Source: Ornithodoros turicata (Eukaryota > Arthropoda > Arachnida > Ixodida > Argasidae). From it: 64,000 bases of DNA. Where the stretch lies: assembly GCF_037126465.1 (NCBI RefSeq), contig NC_088201.1:190118031-190182030 (forward strand), written 5' to 3'. Below are positions 42,817-53,189 of the stretch, piece after piece; positions within the stretch are counted from its first letter, which is position 1; every line of letters starts with the position of its first letter. Made by a program: the position numbers and the translations under genes. The notes under the pieces were generated by a model that saw only the letters and a list, made by a program, of their open reading frames with translations, did no database searches and was not told the origin of the DNA.

Positions 42817-43084
42817 AAAGCGAGCGTGGGATAGGCCGCAGTTAAAGATGATGATGTCGACGATGTCACCACCACCACAACGTTCGGTCTGCTTGCGCAG
42901 GAGGTAAGTGCATTTGTATCTGCTTGCAAGGAGGTCAGATGACGACGATGACTCGCGCCACTCCCGCGCGGCTGTCTGAATAAACCTATTCCTACGGTCA
43001 CGCCTACCTGCGCTCTTCCGCACTACATATTTAGATCGATGTTTGATTAATGCCTCCTTTTCTCTATTTGCTAGGTGCACACAG

Positions 43085-43510
43085 GAGAATTATTTCAAAT
43101 TGGGGGGAGGGACTTCATGCCTAACATGAAGTCCGATTAGGCTCCGCTAAGTTCAAAATTAGGGGGAGCATCGCCCGCTTTATTCAAAATTGGGGAGGGA
43201 CGTGAATTCATGACCAACATGAATTCTGATTAGGCTTAATGGGGAATTGCGGGGCGTCCCCCGGCCCAGTCAAAATTGGGAATGGGTAAGGGAGTTTATG
43301 GCGAACATGAATTCTGATTAGGCGAAATGGGAAGATTTTGGGGAACATTTTAATCTGGCCTTATTCAAAATTGAACTCCTTCTTTCATTTTTCGTTAGAT
43401 TATTCCAAAACGGGGGGAGAATTCGTGCATAACACGAATTTCATTAGAGACCATGTTGATTATGCAAAATTAAGGAGTTCTTAAAGGGAGAATTATTTCA
43501 AATTGGGGTT
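43085..43510 (+). ncRNA. Series of four covarying stem-loops in degenerate ~90-bp repeats
   Basis: Four hairpins have 9-10-bp stems and 5-nt loops, at 43110-43134, 43204-43226, 43292-43314 and 43419-43441. Stem sequences differ (GGACTTCATG, GAATTCATG, GAGTTTATG, GAATTCGTG) but pairing is kept by compensating changes. The third stem needs two G-U pairs and the fourth one. Each is preceded by a variant of TTCAAAATTGGGGGGAGGGA and the first three are followed by GATTAGGC. Wobble pairs argue for a plus-strand RNA structure. The region is downstream of the acceptor at 43074, so it may be intron or 5' leader. Whether it acts as its own RNA is unknown. Confidence 0.5.
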
Positions 43511-43590
43511 AAATTAAAACCTTCTTTCATTTTTCGTTTGGTTGTCATCGTCGACATCCTATGCGTTATTGCAAAGGCGTCGAATAAGAC

Positions 43591-43937
43591 ATGGTGCGGT
43601 GTCCAAAGTACAGACGCCGTCAGCGCAATGACAGGGGGAGGAGACGGTCTGGTTCTACGACGGTTGATCGAAAACCCACGAGGGGCATTCATCCACGACG
43701 AGAGTCGTTTAGTGGAGCAAAATGTAAGTCGAGTGGTTCTGCTGTGAGAGGGGCATTCATCCTCGACGCGAGGCATTTCGTGGAGCAAAATGTAAGTTGA
43801 CCGTCTCTGCTGTGAGAGTGTATTCTATGTATGACATTGTTTTTCAGGAACCAATAGCCGCTGTCGTCGCATATCATGCAGCACAGGAAAAGCCGTCCAG
43901 CAACCTCCCCGTTAGGCCAAACTGCCTTCCTGTATAG
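43591..43937 (+). CDS. Arg-rich putative core protein, spliced
   Basis: ATG 43591 opens a strongly basic N-terminus (MVRCPKYRRRQRNDRGRRR) like viral DNA-condensing core proteins. Two identical donors (AAAAT|GTAAGT, at 43724 and 43792) lie in a 68-bp tandem duplication. A strong acceptor (TTGTTTTTCAG) ends at 43847. Using the second donor gives an open 96-residue product ending at 43937. The first donor gives a stop at the junction after 44 residues. An AATAAA is at about 44,054. A further ORF at 43876-44058 could be reached by a weaker acceptor. The core-protein role is inferred from composition only. Confidence 0.45.
43681..43816 (+). repeat. 68-bp tandem duplication carrying a splice donor
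   Basis: The copies 43681-43748 and 43749-43816 both begin AGGGGCATTCATCC and contain GGAGCAAAATGTAAGT. They differ at scattered positions, so the duplication is not brand new. As 68 is not a multiple of three, the two donors read in different frames. Confidence 0.75.
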
Positions 43938-44097
43938 CAGTAGGACCCCTCCTTGTACAGCATTGGGCAAGGAAGACCGTGAGCGCCTTTGTGAATCGAG
44001 TGACCGTGGAACAAAGAGCAGGCATCTATCGACCAAGTCCTTTGTATGTATTCAATAAAGATGTTTCAGTGAAAGAACACGCAGAGTCTCGTCAAAG

Positions 44098-44556
44098 TTA
44101 TTCGGTCTGTTTAATGCGTTGCATGTCAATAACCAAGCGGTATTTCAATAAATCAGTGACAAAATTGACGATGTAGACTGCTTGCAAATGTCGCTGCTTC
44201 CGCAGGGCGTGCTTAATATGAGCGATGGCACGAGCGAGAAGGTCCACGATGTCTGCAGCGATGTAGTTGAATTCTGCGTTGGCCAAGCTCACAAATTCGC
44301 TCATCAGTCCCAGGGGTCCGTCCGGAACCGTTATGCAGACGTTCTTGTAACGGGCGTAGATCCGACGCACCATCTCCTGCAGCGGCCCCGGCGAGATCTC
44401 TCCTATATTGCCAAAGCCTACCATGTCTATCACGTAGCGAAACGCAGTGATGACGAGCTCGTTGCGGGGACTTTCGCTGTTGAAACATTCCTTCTCCACT
44501 TCTTCCCAAGAAGCGTGGGTGCGGGAACAATTTTGTAAAGAGTGGTAGCTGAACAT
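44098..44556 (-). CDS. Polinton right-arm first gene, unknown, 152 aa
   Basis: The ATG at 44556 is the first after the TATA box in the right terminal repeat. The in-frame GTG at 44562 was not chosen. The protein has helical blocks (NELVITAFRYVIDMVGF, LQEMVRRIYARY, IVDLLARAIAHIKHAL). No family was recognised. It mirrors the left-arm first gene in position and promoter but not in sequence. Confidence 0.55.
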   Translation of the reverse strand: MFSYHSLQNCSRTHASWEEVEKECFNSESPRNELVITAFRYVIDMVGFGNIGEISPGPLQEMVRRIYARYKNVCITVPDGPLGLMSEFVSLANAEFNYIAADIVDLLARAIAHIKHALRKQRHLQAVYIVNFVTDLLKYRLVIDMQRIKQTE

Positions 44557-44566
44557 CTTCACGTAG

Positions 44567-45633
44567 TGATGACGCGAGCGCGGTGCGCGCTGCCTTTATA
44601 GAGATAAACGCGCGCGCGCGCGCAAAGAACGGAGAATGAAAGCGAAACTGAAAAGCCACCCGTCGCCGCTAGGAGCGCGCGCGCAGCGGAGAGCCGAAAC
44701 CGAAAACACCCGCGGCCGGCGCAGAGGGAGCTAGCAGCGCGCGCGCGCATGCGCGGACGGGTGGAGCAGAGGGCGCGCGCGCATCCATAGCGGCCGCTGC
44801 GCGTCGCCTCTCTCAGTTTCTCTCGGACCGTCGCGGAAGACGGACGTGCGCTCCGCGCGCTCGCTCACTTTCTGGCTGGATCTCGTAGAGAGCAGACGTG
44901 TGTTCTCCGCGGTCGCTCAGTTTCTGCCTGGAAGTTGCCGCGGGGGAAAAGGTGAGTGATTTGACGCGCTCCTTTTCTCGTATGTTTGCCGTGTTTAGCG
45001 GTGTCCAAGCCTGTTGACGCACGTTTACCATCGTGTGGTTCCCGCCTTGTGTTAGCCGCGAAGTGTTGTGACGCTGTGGTTAGGCCTAGTCGATTGCCTT
45101 AAGCCTTTTCCCCCAATGTGTAGTGTTTTCTCCGTGCTGTTTAGCAGTAGCGGTTTGGCCTTTTCCCCGCGCTCTGGCATGCTTAGACTTGTCGAGCAGT
45201 GTTGCCATTTTTACGTGTCGCTAGTACTTTATTGTTCTCTGTGTTTCTCGTATAGAGCTACGATGCTGGCGCCATCTGGTGTGATGCCTTGGAACTACCG
45301 TACCACCTGCCTCTGCAACCGTCGTGCTCCAGTCGCCCCGGCGTGATTTCTTCAAGATGGCGTCGTTGATTTTCAAATAAATCATTTCCCACTGTCTGCT
45401 TCCTTTCTATCTAGTTTTTTATTTCCTACAACCCGAGTTTTACATAGAAAATCCACGACAAGTATTGCACTGAGTCAGATTTTGCCAAATTTCAAAATTT
45501 TAAAAATTTAAATTTTTAAAAAAAATTTTAAAATTTTTAAAAAATTTAAAGTAATTTTAAAATAATTTAAAGTAAAATGTGCAATACTTGCCGTGGATTT
45601 TCTGTGTAAATCTTGGGTTGTTCCATTACTACT
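44567..45633. repeat. Right terminal inverted repeat of the Polinton
   Basis: It is inverse of 32956-34025 with only small differences, mainly in the A/T tract. It carries the same inner TATA box (TATAAAGG on the minus strand, about 44,601) and nested hairpin. Confidence 0.92.
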
Positions 45634-45639
45634 TTCTAC
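45634..45639. other. Right 6-bp target site duplication of the Polinton
   Basis: TTCTAC directly follows the terminal CT and equals 32950-32955. Confidence 0.9.
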
Positions 45640-45860
45640 GGCATCTTCGTAGTCATCGGCAGCAAAATGAGCTCAGCACACACGACACGACTGCTACATC
45701 TAATAGCCGAGTGTTTTGAACCACATTCGTTTTCGCGCACTCTCCTATAGAACCTTGTGGTAGAAAACGCCGCCGATGGTGAACGAACATGATTTTTGCA
45801 TCCCCGAACACCAAAACTACACCGGGCATATGTAGGTCTCTCGAATAATCGACACAACAG
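45634..45860 (-). pseudogene. THAP-like zinc-finger exon remnant split by the Polinton
   Basis: Minus-strand frames give fragments CSFGVRGCKN and, in another frame, CRVC-stop-AHFAADDYEDAV. These resemble the first Cys pair and the C-x2-H-F-x2-D-(D/E)-(Y/F) end of a THAP domain. Several stops and frame changes interrupt them. The Polinton lies exactly within the last part. The domain call is weak and made by eye. Confidence 0.35.
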
Positions 45861-45939
45861 CCACGAACATGTCATTCACTTATACTTTCTGGTTTCTGCT
45901 TCGCGCAACCAACATGACCACCCACGACGTAAACAATAA

Positions 45940-46345
45940 ACGCGGTAACACAGATGGCTTTGCAGATGGCGCGGCGGATCGTAGCTCGTAGCGGCGAAGT
46001 AGCTGAGTGCTTTATTAACGTAAAAGCTATGGAAGTGAGCGTCATTTTTAAAATGGCGTTTAGCTGTAAGATAATGTGCGTCAACTTTGTTCTCCACAAA
46101 ATTAACTCTCACGTGGTAAGGGTTGACCAATCCCTGGGAGCCCTGGACCCGAAACCCAAGTTGCTCTTTTTCGCCGTTCGCTGGCAGCACCGTCCATGTT
46201 CCGGCAATCTTCAAAATATGTATACGTAAAAAATATGCCGAATTGAGAGGTAATGCTTTCTGTGTCTTATCAAACAACGATATTGTGCACGACAGTGGGC
46301 AAAAATATGGGGGTTATTTTTCACTTTTCGGTCCCTTTAATGCCA
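45940..46345 (-). repeat. Dispersed GGGACCGAAAAGTGA repeat, inverted copy
   Basis: The minus strand begins TTAAAGGGACCGAAAAGTGA. It shares CTCAATTCGGC, ATATTTT and GTGCTGCCA words in order with the copy at 55,280-55,475, and GCGCCATCTG with the one at 30 kb. It has no coding potential and is probably a SINE or MITE. Confidence 0.55.
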
Positions 46346-47379
46346 TACCTAACCCGTTTTTGGTAGCATCATTCAGACGTAAGGCCTTTAAACAGATAAA
46401 GCGATTTCTGTTGATATCTTTATAATTTCGGTCACTAGGTGATGTGACTATCTTTAGATTTTCTTTCTTGTTATGTTTGTATAACATTGAGTTTCGCTGC
46501 TGACTGACTGGTGTGACACACAAGCCTCAGAGGCTGAGGTCACCCACATTATAAAACTGTACCTACAACATGAATAAATGAATGTTAAATGTTAAAATTA
46601 TTACTATTCGTGATGACACGGTTTTTCAGTCGCCGATGGAACGGCGCAACACTGAACTTATTTTGTCTCCTGTTGGATTATCGTTTCAGGTCGACAGAAA
46701 CGAGCAAAAGACCGAAGGCTGGGGTCGAGTGATGTCTAAGACGGTGATCAAGCTAAGGGCGTAAGGTCACTGCGCTAACGGGGCAGTCCATAAAAATCTC
46801 ACTCGTTTCTGCAGCTAGATGACACACGACGTCCAAAGTTGGTTTGGCTTGTACGACTATTTAGATTGTCCGTGTTGTTAGGGGAAAATTCATTATGAAC
46901 GTAATGAACACATCTGTACTCAACTCACGGTAATTTCATTGCTACACTAAATGACTATATACGGCACGCAAAACAAAGGCATCATATACACACTATGCAA
47001 CTATATAACTATACTATGCCTTTTGTGAGGTCAAACCATGTGGCAAACGCAATGAGAAAACGATGAAAGAAGGAATCATGATTTGTTTGTCAACGTGGCG
47101 TTACAATGTTTCTGATCAGCACTTCGCGTTTGCTAGGCTGATATCGTGGTGATTACATATTCCATTTCTGGATTTCAGTCGACTATTGATGAATTTGTCC
47201 TTCTGTGTAGCTCTCCAATTCGAGGTTGTCATTTCTGGATGGTGATTCTGCGTTTGACTGATAGGCTACTATAGGTTAATTGGCACTGTGATCCAATGCA
47301 TGCCAATTAATGGGCAATTATTGTGTGACAAATAATTGGCATAGTGTTTGGCATATCCGTTTTTGATCCCTACAACAGG
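46346..47379. other. Intergenic stretch, nothing recognised
   Basis: Only chance frames were found. No termini or RNA-like elements were seen. Confidence 0.4.
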
Positions 47380-47590
47380 TGCTGGCCTTTCCTTTGTGTT
47401 CCGCACTGCTCACGATGATGCATCTGTAACTTACATTGAAAAGTAAGACGTGATGGCGGTAGCTAATGGAAATTGATCGCTGGAGCACGTATTGACCTTT
47501 CCTAAGCCTTTGTGTTCTGCACTGCCCACGATGCCATGTGTGTAGCCTTCCCTGAAAAGTCAGACGTGATGGCGGTATGACTATGAAAGC
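47380..47590. repeat. Two-copy tandem repeat, ~118 bp
   Basis: CCTTTGTGTTC-GCACTGC-CACGATG ... AAGT(A/C)AGACGTGATGGCGGTA occurs twice in a row with about 85 percent identity. It is non-coding. Confidence 0.6.
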
Positions 47591-48399
47591 AAATTGCACC
47601 GATGCCGCTTTTTGTAGCTCAAGTTAATCTCATATGTTCCAAGTGTCGGCGTGCGAGGCCGCGACACAGGAACGCGACAAGGCACAAGGACTTGTTTTTC
47701 AAATATGCCTGTTAACAGCCAACACAGTCGTGGTGCCAATACTTGATTTTCAGTCACACATCATAAGCAAATGTGTCTCTACTAGCGTTGGCATCCGGAA
47801 TATCAAGAATCCCGATATCGCGGGATCCCGACTGCTGTTGAAATCCCAAAAAGCCCCAGACGCGTTTGAAAAAAAATTAAAATAAAAAAAAACAGGGTTT
47901 CAATTTTTTCCTTTCGTTCTTCGACATTTCTAATGTACGTGCACATCATGCTAATGCTATGCAGTACTGACTGTTCTTCTTCTGGGCACCGTCCTCATCA
48001 TTGGCACAGTATTTAAAGGGTTAGGTGTGACGTGTTTAAAGGTTCATGCGAATTGTGGGTCAACAGCCCGGAGGGAAGAAAGGGGCCGTACGGGCTTCTA
48101 CGGCCGGAGTGAATGGCTGCTTTGTTAGACTGTGGAGGGGATTATGTGAACGTAGTGATCTAGGCTACAGACCGGTTACAGAAAAATGGAAGGTTCACGA
48201 ATACGTGGACGAAACGGGACAACAGGCAAGAATTGGCAAGCATAGCGAAAGATAAGGAGGTTAGTGGTTATGTGGGGAAAATTCCAGAACGAGCAAAGTT
48301 CTTTTTTTTATATATTTGTAATACAAGGTTGTGGCATGCAATAAAGAAAGCAGAAAGCAGTGGTCATGTAGAACATAACAGATGATAATGGAGGTAGAA
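47591..48399. other. 3' flank of the Penelope-like element, nothing recognised
   Basis: No motifs or terminal repeats were resolved. Confidence 0.35.
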
Positions 48400-48413
48400 G
48401 GGAAAAGCATAGT

Positions 48414-49898
48414 TTATTTGTGAAGTGTTTCTAGGGTGCCTTGTGATTTGTTGATACCGGATGGCTGAGGAGCGTTGAACTTGTATATGAGATAAGACTC
48501 CCTATCACGTCTGTCACGTGTGGATCTGAACCCCGTTTCTAGAATATATAGTTTAATGTTGTCAGAATTGTGACCAGGAACGTTAAAGTGTTCGGCGACT
48601 GCTCTGGGGAGTTTGTTGGACGTGTCGGTTCTGCGTCCGGTAAGGCGGTTGTTCATTTGTTGGCCGGTTTCACCAATGTATTGCATAGAGCAGTCGCCGC
48701 ATTCAATGCAGTATATGACATTGGAGCTTGTGCATGTGAATGCGTGGTTAACAGGGTGGGTGTAATTGCTCGCAGTGCTTTTGATGGAGTTAGCGTGGTG
48801 AATGTGCTTGCATGTTTTGCAGCGCGAGAGGTTGCAGGGTCGTGTTCCCGTGTACGGGGTGCTCGTTTTGCTGATTTTGGCATTGACCAAAGAGTCTGCT
48901 AGGGTTTTTGCGCGTCGGTATGTCACCTGCATGGGATGGGTGAATATATTGCTAAGTCGGTCACTGCTTTGGAGGAGGGGCTCGTGCTTCTGTAGAATGG
49001 CTTTGATGTTTAGAAGTGCGTTGGAATATCTTGTGATGAAGCTTATTTGGCACGCGTCAGGATTTTTTCGGTTTTCCAGAACCTCGTTTCGATCGAGTGT
49101 GAGTGCCTTGCGACGGAATTCGGTTAGGAGGGAGTCTGGATAGTCCCTTTGGGCAAGTGTACTGCAGAGTTCGTCAAGCATCTCGGCGTAATCTGTGTCG
49201 GTTGAACAAATTCCGCGTAGGCTTACACTCTGTCCATTAGGAATTCCAACCTTACAGTGACGCGGGTGGTGGCTCTTGAAGTGAAGGTATTGTTGCTTGT
49301 CAGTTGGCTTTTTGTACAGGGTTGTGATGAGGTTGCCGTTGTCTAGTGATATTGTGGTGTCGAGGAAGTTAATTAAGTGAATTGACTGTTGTGATGTGAA
49401 CTTTATGTTGCTATGCGCGGTGTTCAGTAGATCTACGAACTTTTGAAATTCATGTTCCCCGTGTTCCCATATTATCAGTATATCATCGATGTATCGAAGG
49501 TACACAGTGGGTTTTAATGAGAGGGCGCTGAGAACTTTGTTTTCTAAGAACCCCATGAAGATATTTGCGTATGTGGGTGCAACAGGTGTGCCCATACTTG
49601 TACCGTGTACTGGTAGGTAGTATTCGCCATTGAACACGAAGTAGTTCAGTTTAAGGACCAAGTCCATTAGAGCCAGTATGGTTTCCGTGTCTTTTCTGGT
49701 GTTTGTTATAGAAAGGGTATTGCAGAGGGCTGTGATTCCGTCGTTGTGTGGGATGTTAGTATACAGTGATGTCACATCCGGCGTGGCTAGTATTGTGTCC
49801 CTACCAAATGTCCGAGTGTTGTTTATATCTCTGATTATTCTGAGGAGGTGGGGTGTGTCTTGTACATGAAATGGCAGTGTTGTCGGAATATGGTTCAA
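48414..49898 (-). pseudogene. Penelope-like reverse transcriptase with GIY-YIG endonuclease, 3' part
   Basis: RT motifs appear in order. They are TPDVTSLYTNIP (motif A Asp), GTSMGTPVAPTYANIFM (motif B), YLRYIDDILIIW (catalytic Asp pair) and FLDTTI (motif D). A Cys cluster (CNLSRCKTC) links to the endonuclease (VIYCIECGDCSMQYIGETGQQ). This RT plus C-terminal GIY-YIG order is diagnostic of endonuclease-bearing Penelope-like elements. It is 494 codons and open. It continues the upstream ORF after a one-base loss near 49,905. Confidence 0.88.
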
Positions 49899-50860
49899 AT
49901 AGTGGTCAGGAATTTCGAGAGTCTTTCTGTTGGTGTGTTGTTATTAGATACAATTGGCCTGCCGGGGATGTCAGCCGTATACAGCTCATTGGCGTGTCCC
50001 TTGTGAATTATGGGCAGTAAATAGAAACTACCTGCGCCTGTGTTTGATGGGGTGAGATATCTGAGGTCATCACGTGTGATGAGCTTTCGTTCGTGGAGGT
50101 CTTGTATGGTATGGGTTATTAGCGCCGTGTACTCATTTGTTGGGTCATGGTCCTGTTTGAGGTAGTGTTGCGTATTGTTGAGTTGCCTATGAGCTTCAGA
50201 AATATATTTATCTGTGGGCCAGATGACGATACTCCCACCCTTATCTGCGGGCTTGATAATGATATCATCTCTGTCAGCTAGCGCTTTGATGATGTCACGC
50301 TGTGTTTTAGTGAGGTTGTGACCACGCGAGCTTTGGGAAATACCGCGAACGATGTCGTTGCTTACTTGTTTAATGTACAGGTCTAATGCGGGTTCTCGGC
50401 TGTGATTTGGTGTCCAGGTTGATGGTAGTCGGAGGTCTTTGTTGTTTTCTTGTGTTGTATCAGCGAAGAATTCTCGAAGGCGTAGCCGTCTCGCAAAGTC
50501 TGATATGTCCTTGTGGATTTCGTATTCGTTAATAGAATTGAGTGTAGGGCAGAATGTCAACTGCCTAGAGAGGACTTGTAGTTCATCGCTTGTCAGTGAG
50601 CGTGATATATCTATTACGGTGCTTGCGTCAGCGTTTTCTCGGGGTGGCTCAGCGATGTTGCGGAGAGTTGTGGTTGTGGTGATGGAAATGATTTGTTCGG
50701 CTGCTGCGTGTGTCGTGTTAGTGGGTCCGGTATCCGTGTCGTTGTTGGAATTAGGTTTTCCGAGTTTTGAGTGCTCCTTGTTAGCTAGCTCGCGGTTGAG
50801 TTGTTGAATGTGTAGTTCGAGAGTGTTTGCCTCCGCGTGGGTGAGACTGATATTGTTCAT
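49895..50860 (-). pseudogene. Penelope-like ORF, N-terminal part with finger motifs
   Basis: 321 codons with DDIIIKPADKGGSIV and FYLLPIIHKG...GRPIVSNNNTPTERLSKF, the conserved N-terminal RT blocks of the family. The frame ends just after TERLSKFL where a single base is missing. The conserved continuation is in the next frame of the adjoining ORF. Apart from that lesion the coding region is intact, so the copy is probably young. Confidence 0.82.
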
Positions 50861-51403
50861 ACGGGCCTGGATCGTAGCGAGTTGCGCGTAACACTGTTTC
50901 TTTAATATTTCTAGAAACGTACGGGCTATGTTGCTAAGGGCTGATGCCCACTCTAGCTCTAGTTCAGGTGTCAGTCTTCCTAATGCAGGAACTGTTTTAG
51001 GGGTGACACCCCTAGGTACTGTGTTGTGAGCCAGGTGGTGGGTGTAGATCCGTAGATGATGTAGGTATCGGCTACGTTACTCCATAAGTTTTCGCATTCG
51101 TAGAAAGTTCGTTGACTGCATGGTAGGCCGGTGATTAGATAGTCAATGGTGTTTCCTGCGTGATGTGCGCGTGCGTCGTGTCTGTGGGGTCGGTGGCTGT
51201 GGGGTCAGTGGCTGTGGTGACTCGCTGTGTTCCTCGATGTCATCTGTCTGTGTTTGCGTGCTTGTGGTCTTCCGTGTCACAGTTTGCGTGAACTTTGTGT
51301 GTGTGCGGGTTGTGTTTGGAGTGTTGTCGTTTAACGAGCCTTTGTGAACGAAAAGGCGTAGTCTGGAACACAAAGCCAGTCGACGACTGTTAGTCCACGG
51401 CAA

Positions 51404-53187
51404 TTGAAATTAAGAATGCATGACTTGAAGATTTTAATTATACAACGAATGAAGCTAGAAAGTCATTTTGCAACTAATTTAATAATTGCAGTTCATAAAC
51501 ACACTTCGCGAAGGCTCTCGAGCCATATCTCAGATGGCGCTACTGCGCGAAAGCAAGACCGGCGCTGTCGTGTGTCACCGGCGCGAATTCCTTTTAGAAA
51601 GGTGTCCTTCAAAGCCGTAATGGACTCCCACCACAAAGGAGTTCTAGTTAGCCCGTGTGTCAGAGGTACTAAACGCTCTAGTCAAGGGTTCTAGCAAACC
51701 GCTCATAAGTCATAACGTGGCTTGCGTCGAGTCGTATCAACCGGAACCAATCGGTTGATATGATTTTGAACGAGGCGACTGCGATTGGTTCCGATAGGTA
51801 CGATAACCTTACCAACGGGTTGCTAAAACTACCCTATATTTCCGCAAATTGCATGAAGGCGGATAGCGGCTCTCACACCTCATGTGTTATTAATGCGTTA
51901 GCGTTAGAGTCCTCGCTACGAAAGAATCGCGGCGTGGTCTGTCTGTAGCCACGGAAGTAGATATTGAGGAGAGGGCGCATGGAGAGCGCGACGCGGCACG
52001 CCGGTATTGTGGCACGGTAGGTGTGGAAGTCGAAGCTGTGGAAGCTGTGCCGAGGAGCGGTGGCGAAGGAAGGCTGAGGCTGCGAGACGGCGCTGCCAAG
52101 CTGAATCGGAGGAAGCTCGAAAGGCTCGTTTGGCTGCGGATGCCACTGCAAAGTTACGAAAGCGAGTACAGAGAGGACTCCAAAGGAGTCTACCTCTCCA
52201 AAGGTCTCTACGGAACGCAATACATGCATAGACTCAGCGTTCCGTAACGGACACTTAGTTGAATCAGTGAAATACTTAACGTGCTACTTCACCGACCATA
52301 AAGCCATGATGTTAGCTTTGCATAAAGAGATCCCAGCCGACCCGAAGGTCCATGGAGTTTGGACCTCTACAATGAACGAAACCACCGAATAAAGATGTCA
52401 AACAAAGCCTTTATTGAGTCCTCATGTGTCCAGCGAAAAAGTCTTCCAATGGGGGAAGATATATGTGTGCCAAAACAAACAAACAAAGGGCCAGGTCATG
52501 ACCTCATGTGTACAACCAAAAACAAACAACAAAAAACGCGGTTTCAGATCGGCGACACCTTATTGGCGTTCATAAAGGTGTTAGCTTGACCTCCGACAAA
52601 GCTGAAGGGTAGGAAAAACGGAGATTTGGTGAGGTATCATCCCAGTTCCGGAACACGTGAGCACATGTACAGCCCCTTTTGTAGAGCGCATGGTGGGACC
52701 AACGACATTGTTCGAAATTAAGTAATATGGGCTTTGATAAACTTGTCTGTGAGTTATGAGAGTAGGTGTCTCGGTAACGTCACAGGATCACGCTACCATA
52801 TATTTGTAATGGGAACACTTGTTCACCCCACCAACTTAAAATGGTAGCGCTATTGCTGCTTCCCTACCGGAAAAGGTATCGACTACAGCAAAATACAGTT
52901 ACATTAAAGTGTATTTAGCCATCATGAACCTGTTTTCAAAGTAGTCGACATGCCTCTTCTATGAGAAGTTGCGGTGCAGAATAGCTCAAGAACCTGTGGT
53001 ACTTCACCAATTTTAATACACTATCACGGAGCTGACACAAAGCATGTCCGCGAGTCGAGGAAAGTACCACGCTTTTTTTTCAGCCGAAAACCGATGGCAT
53101 TGTCCAAATGGAAATCCCTGATAGCGTCTAATGAACCTTGTAGTCGACTTAGAATTACTGGTCAGGATTGCCAACAGTCCAGATACA
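51404..53187. other. Intergenic stretch, nothing firmly recognised
   Basis: An Arg/Ala-rich chance-looking frame near 52.0-52.2 kb and several simple repeats are present. No terminal repeats were found. Confidence 0.35.
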
Positions 53188-53189
53188 TA

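Larger units (their letters stand above)
32956..45633 (+). mobile_element. Complete Polinton/Maverick element, 12.7 kb
   Basis: The ends are AGTAGTAATGG... and ...CCATTACTACT. They are flanked by the 6-bp duplication TTCTAC, with long inverted repeats. These are the defining marks of Polintons. Inside are the packaging ATPase, retroviral-type integrase, penton, major capsid protein and adenain-like protease. The usual large protein-primed DNA polymerase B is not visible in any frame. The terminal repeats differ by only a few bases, which suggests recent insertion. As Polintons encode a full capsid set, this may be a provirus-like form of a DNA virus, which is an inference from the family. Confidence 0.93.
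48400..51403 (-). mobile_element. Penelope-like retroelement
   Basis: The minus-strand element includes the two coding pieces described below and, upstream, a Thr/Gln/Pro-rich open stretch (51143-51403). The terminal repeats typical of these elements were not delimited, so the boundaries are approximate. Confidence 0.75.

Noticed and set aside
42904..42938. Very short introns of 27 or 35 bp after the 42,848 ATG cluster
   Set aside because: They would be well below the usual minimum for animal introns. The acceptor at 43,074 or a later one is more plausible, so no protein was called.
40247..44562. A split or spliced DNA polymerase B in the right arm
   Set aside because: No exonuclease or polymerase motif was seen in any frame, and the summed coding length is far too small.
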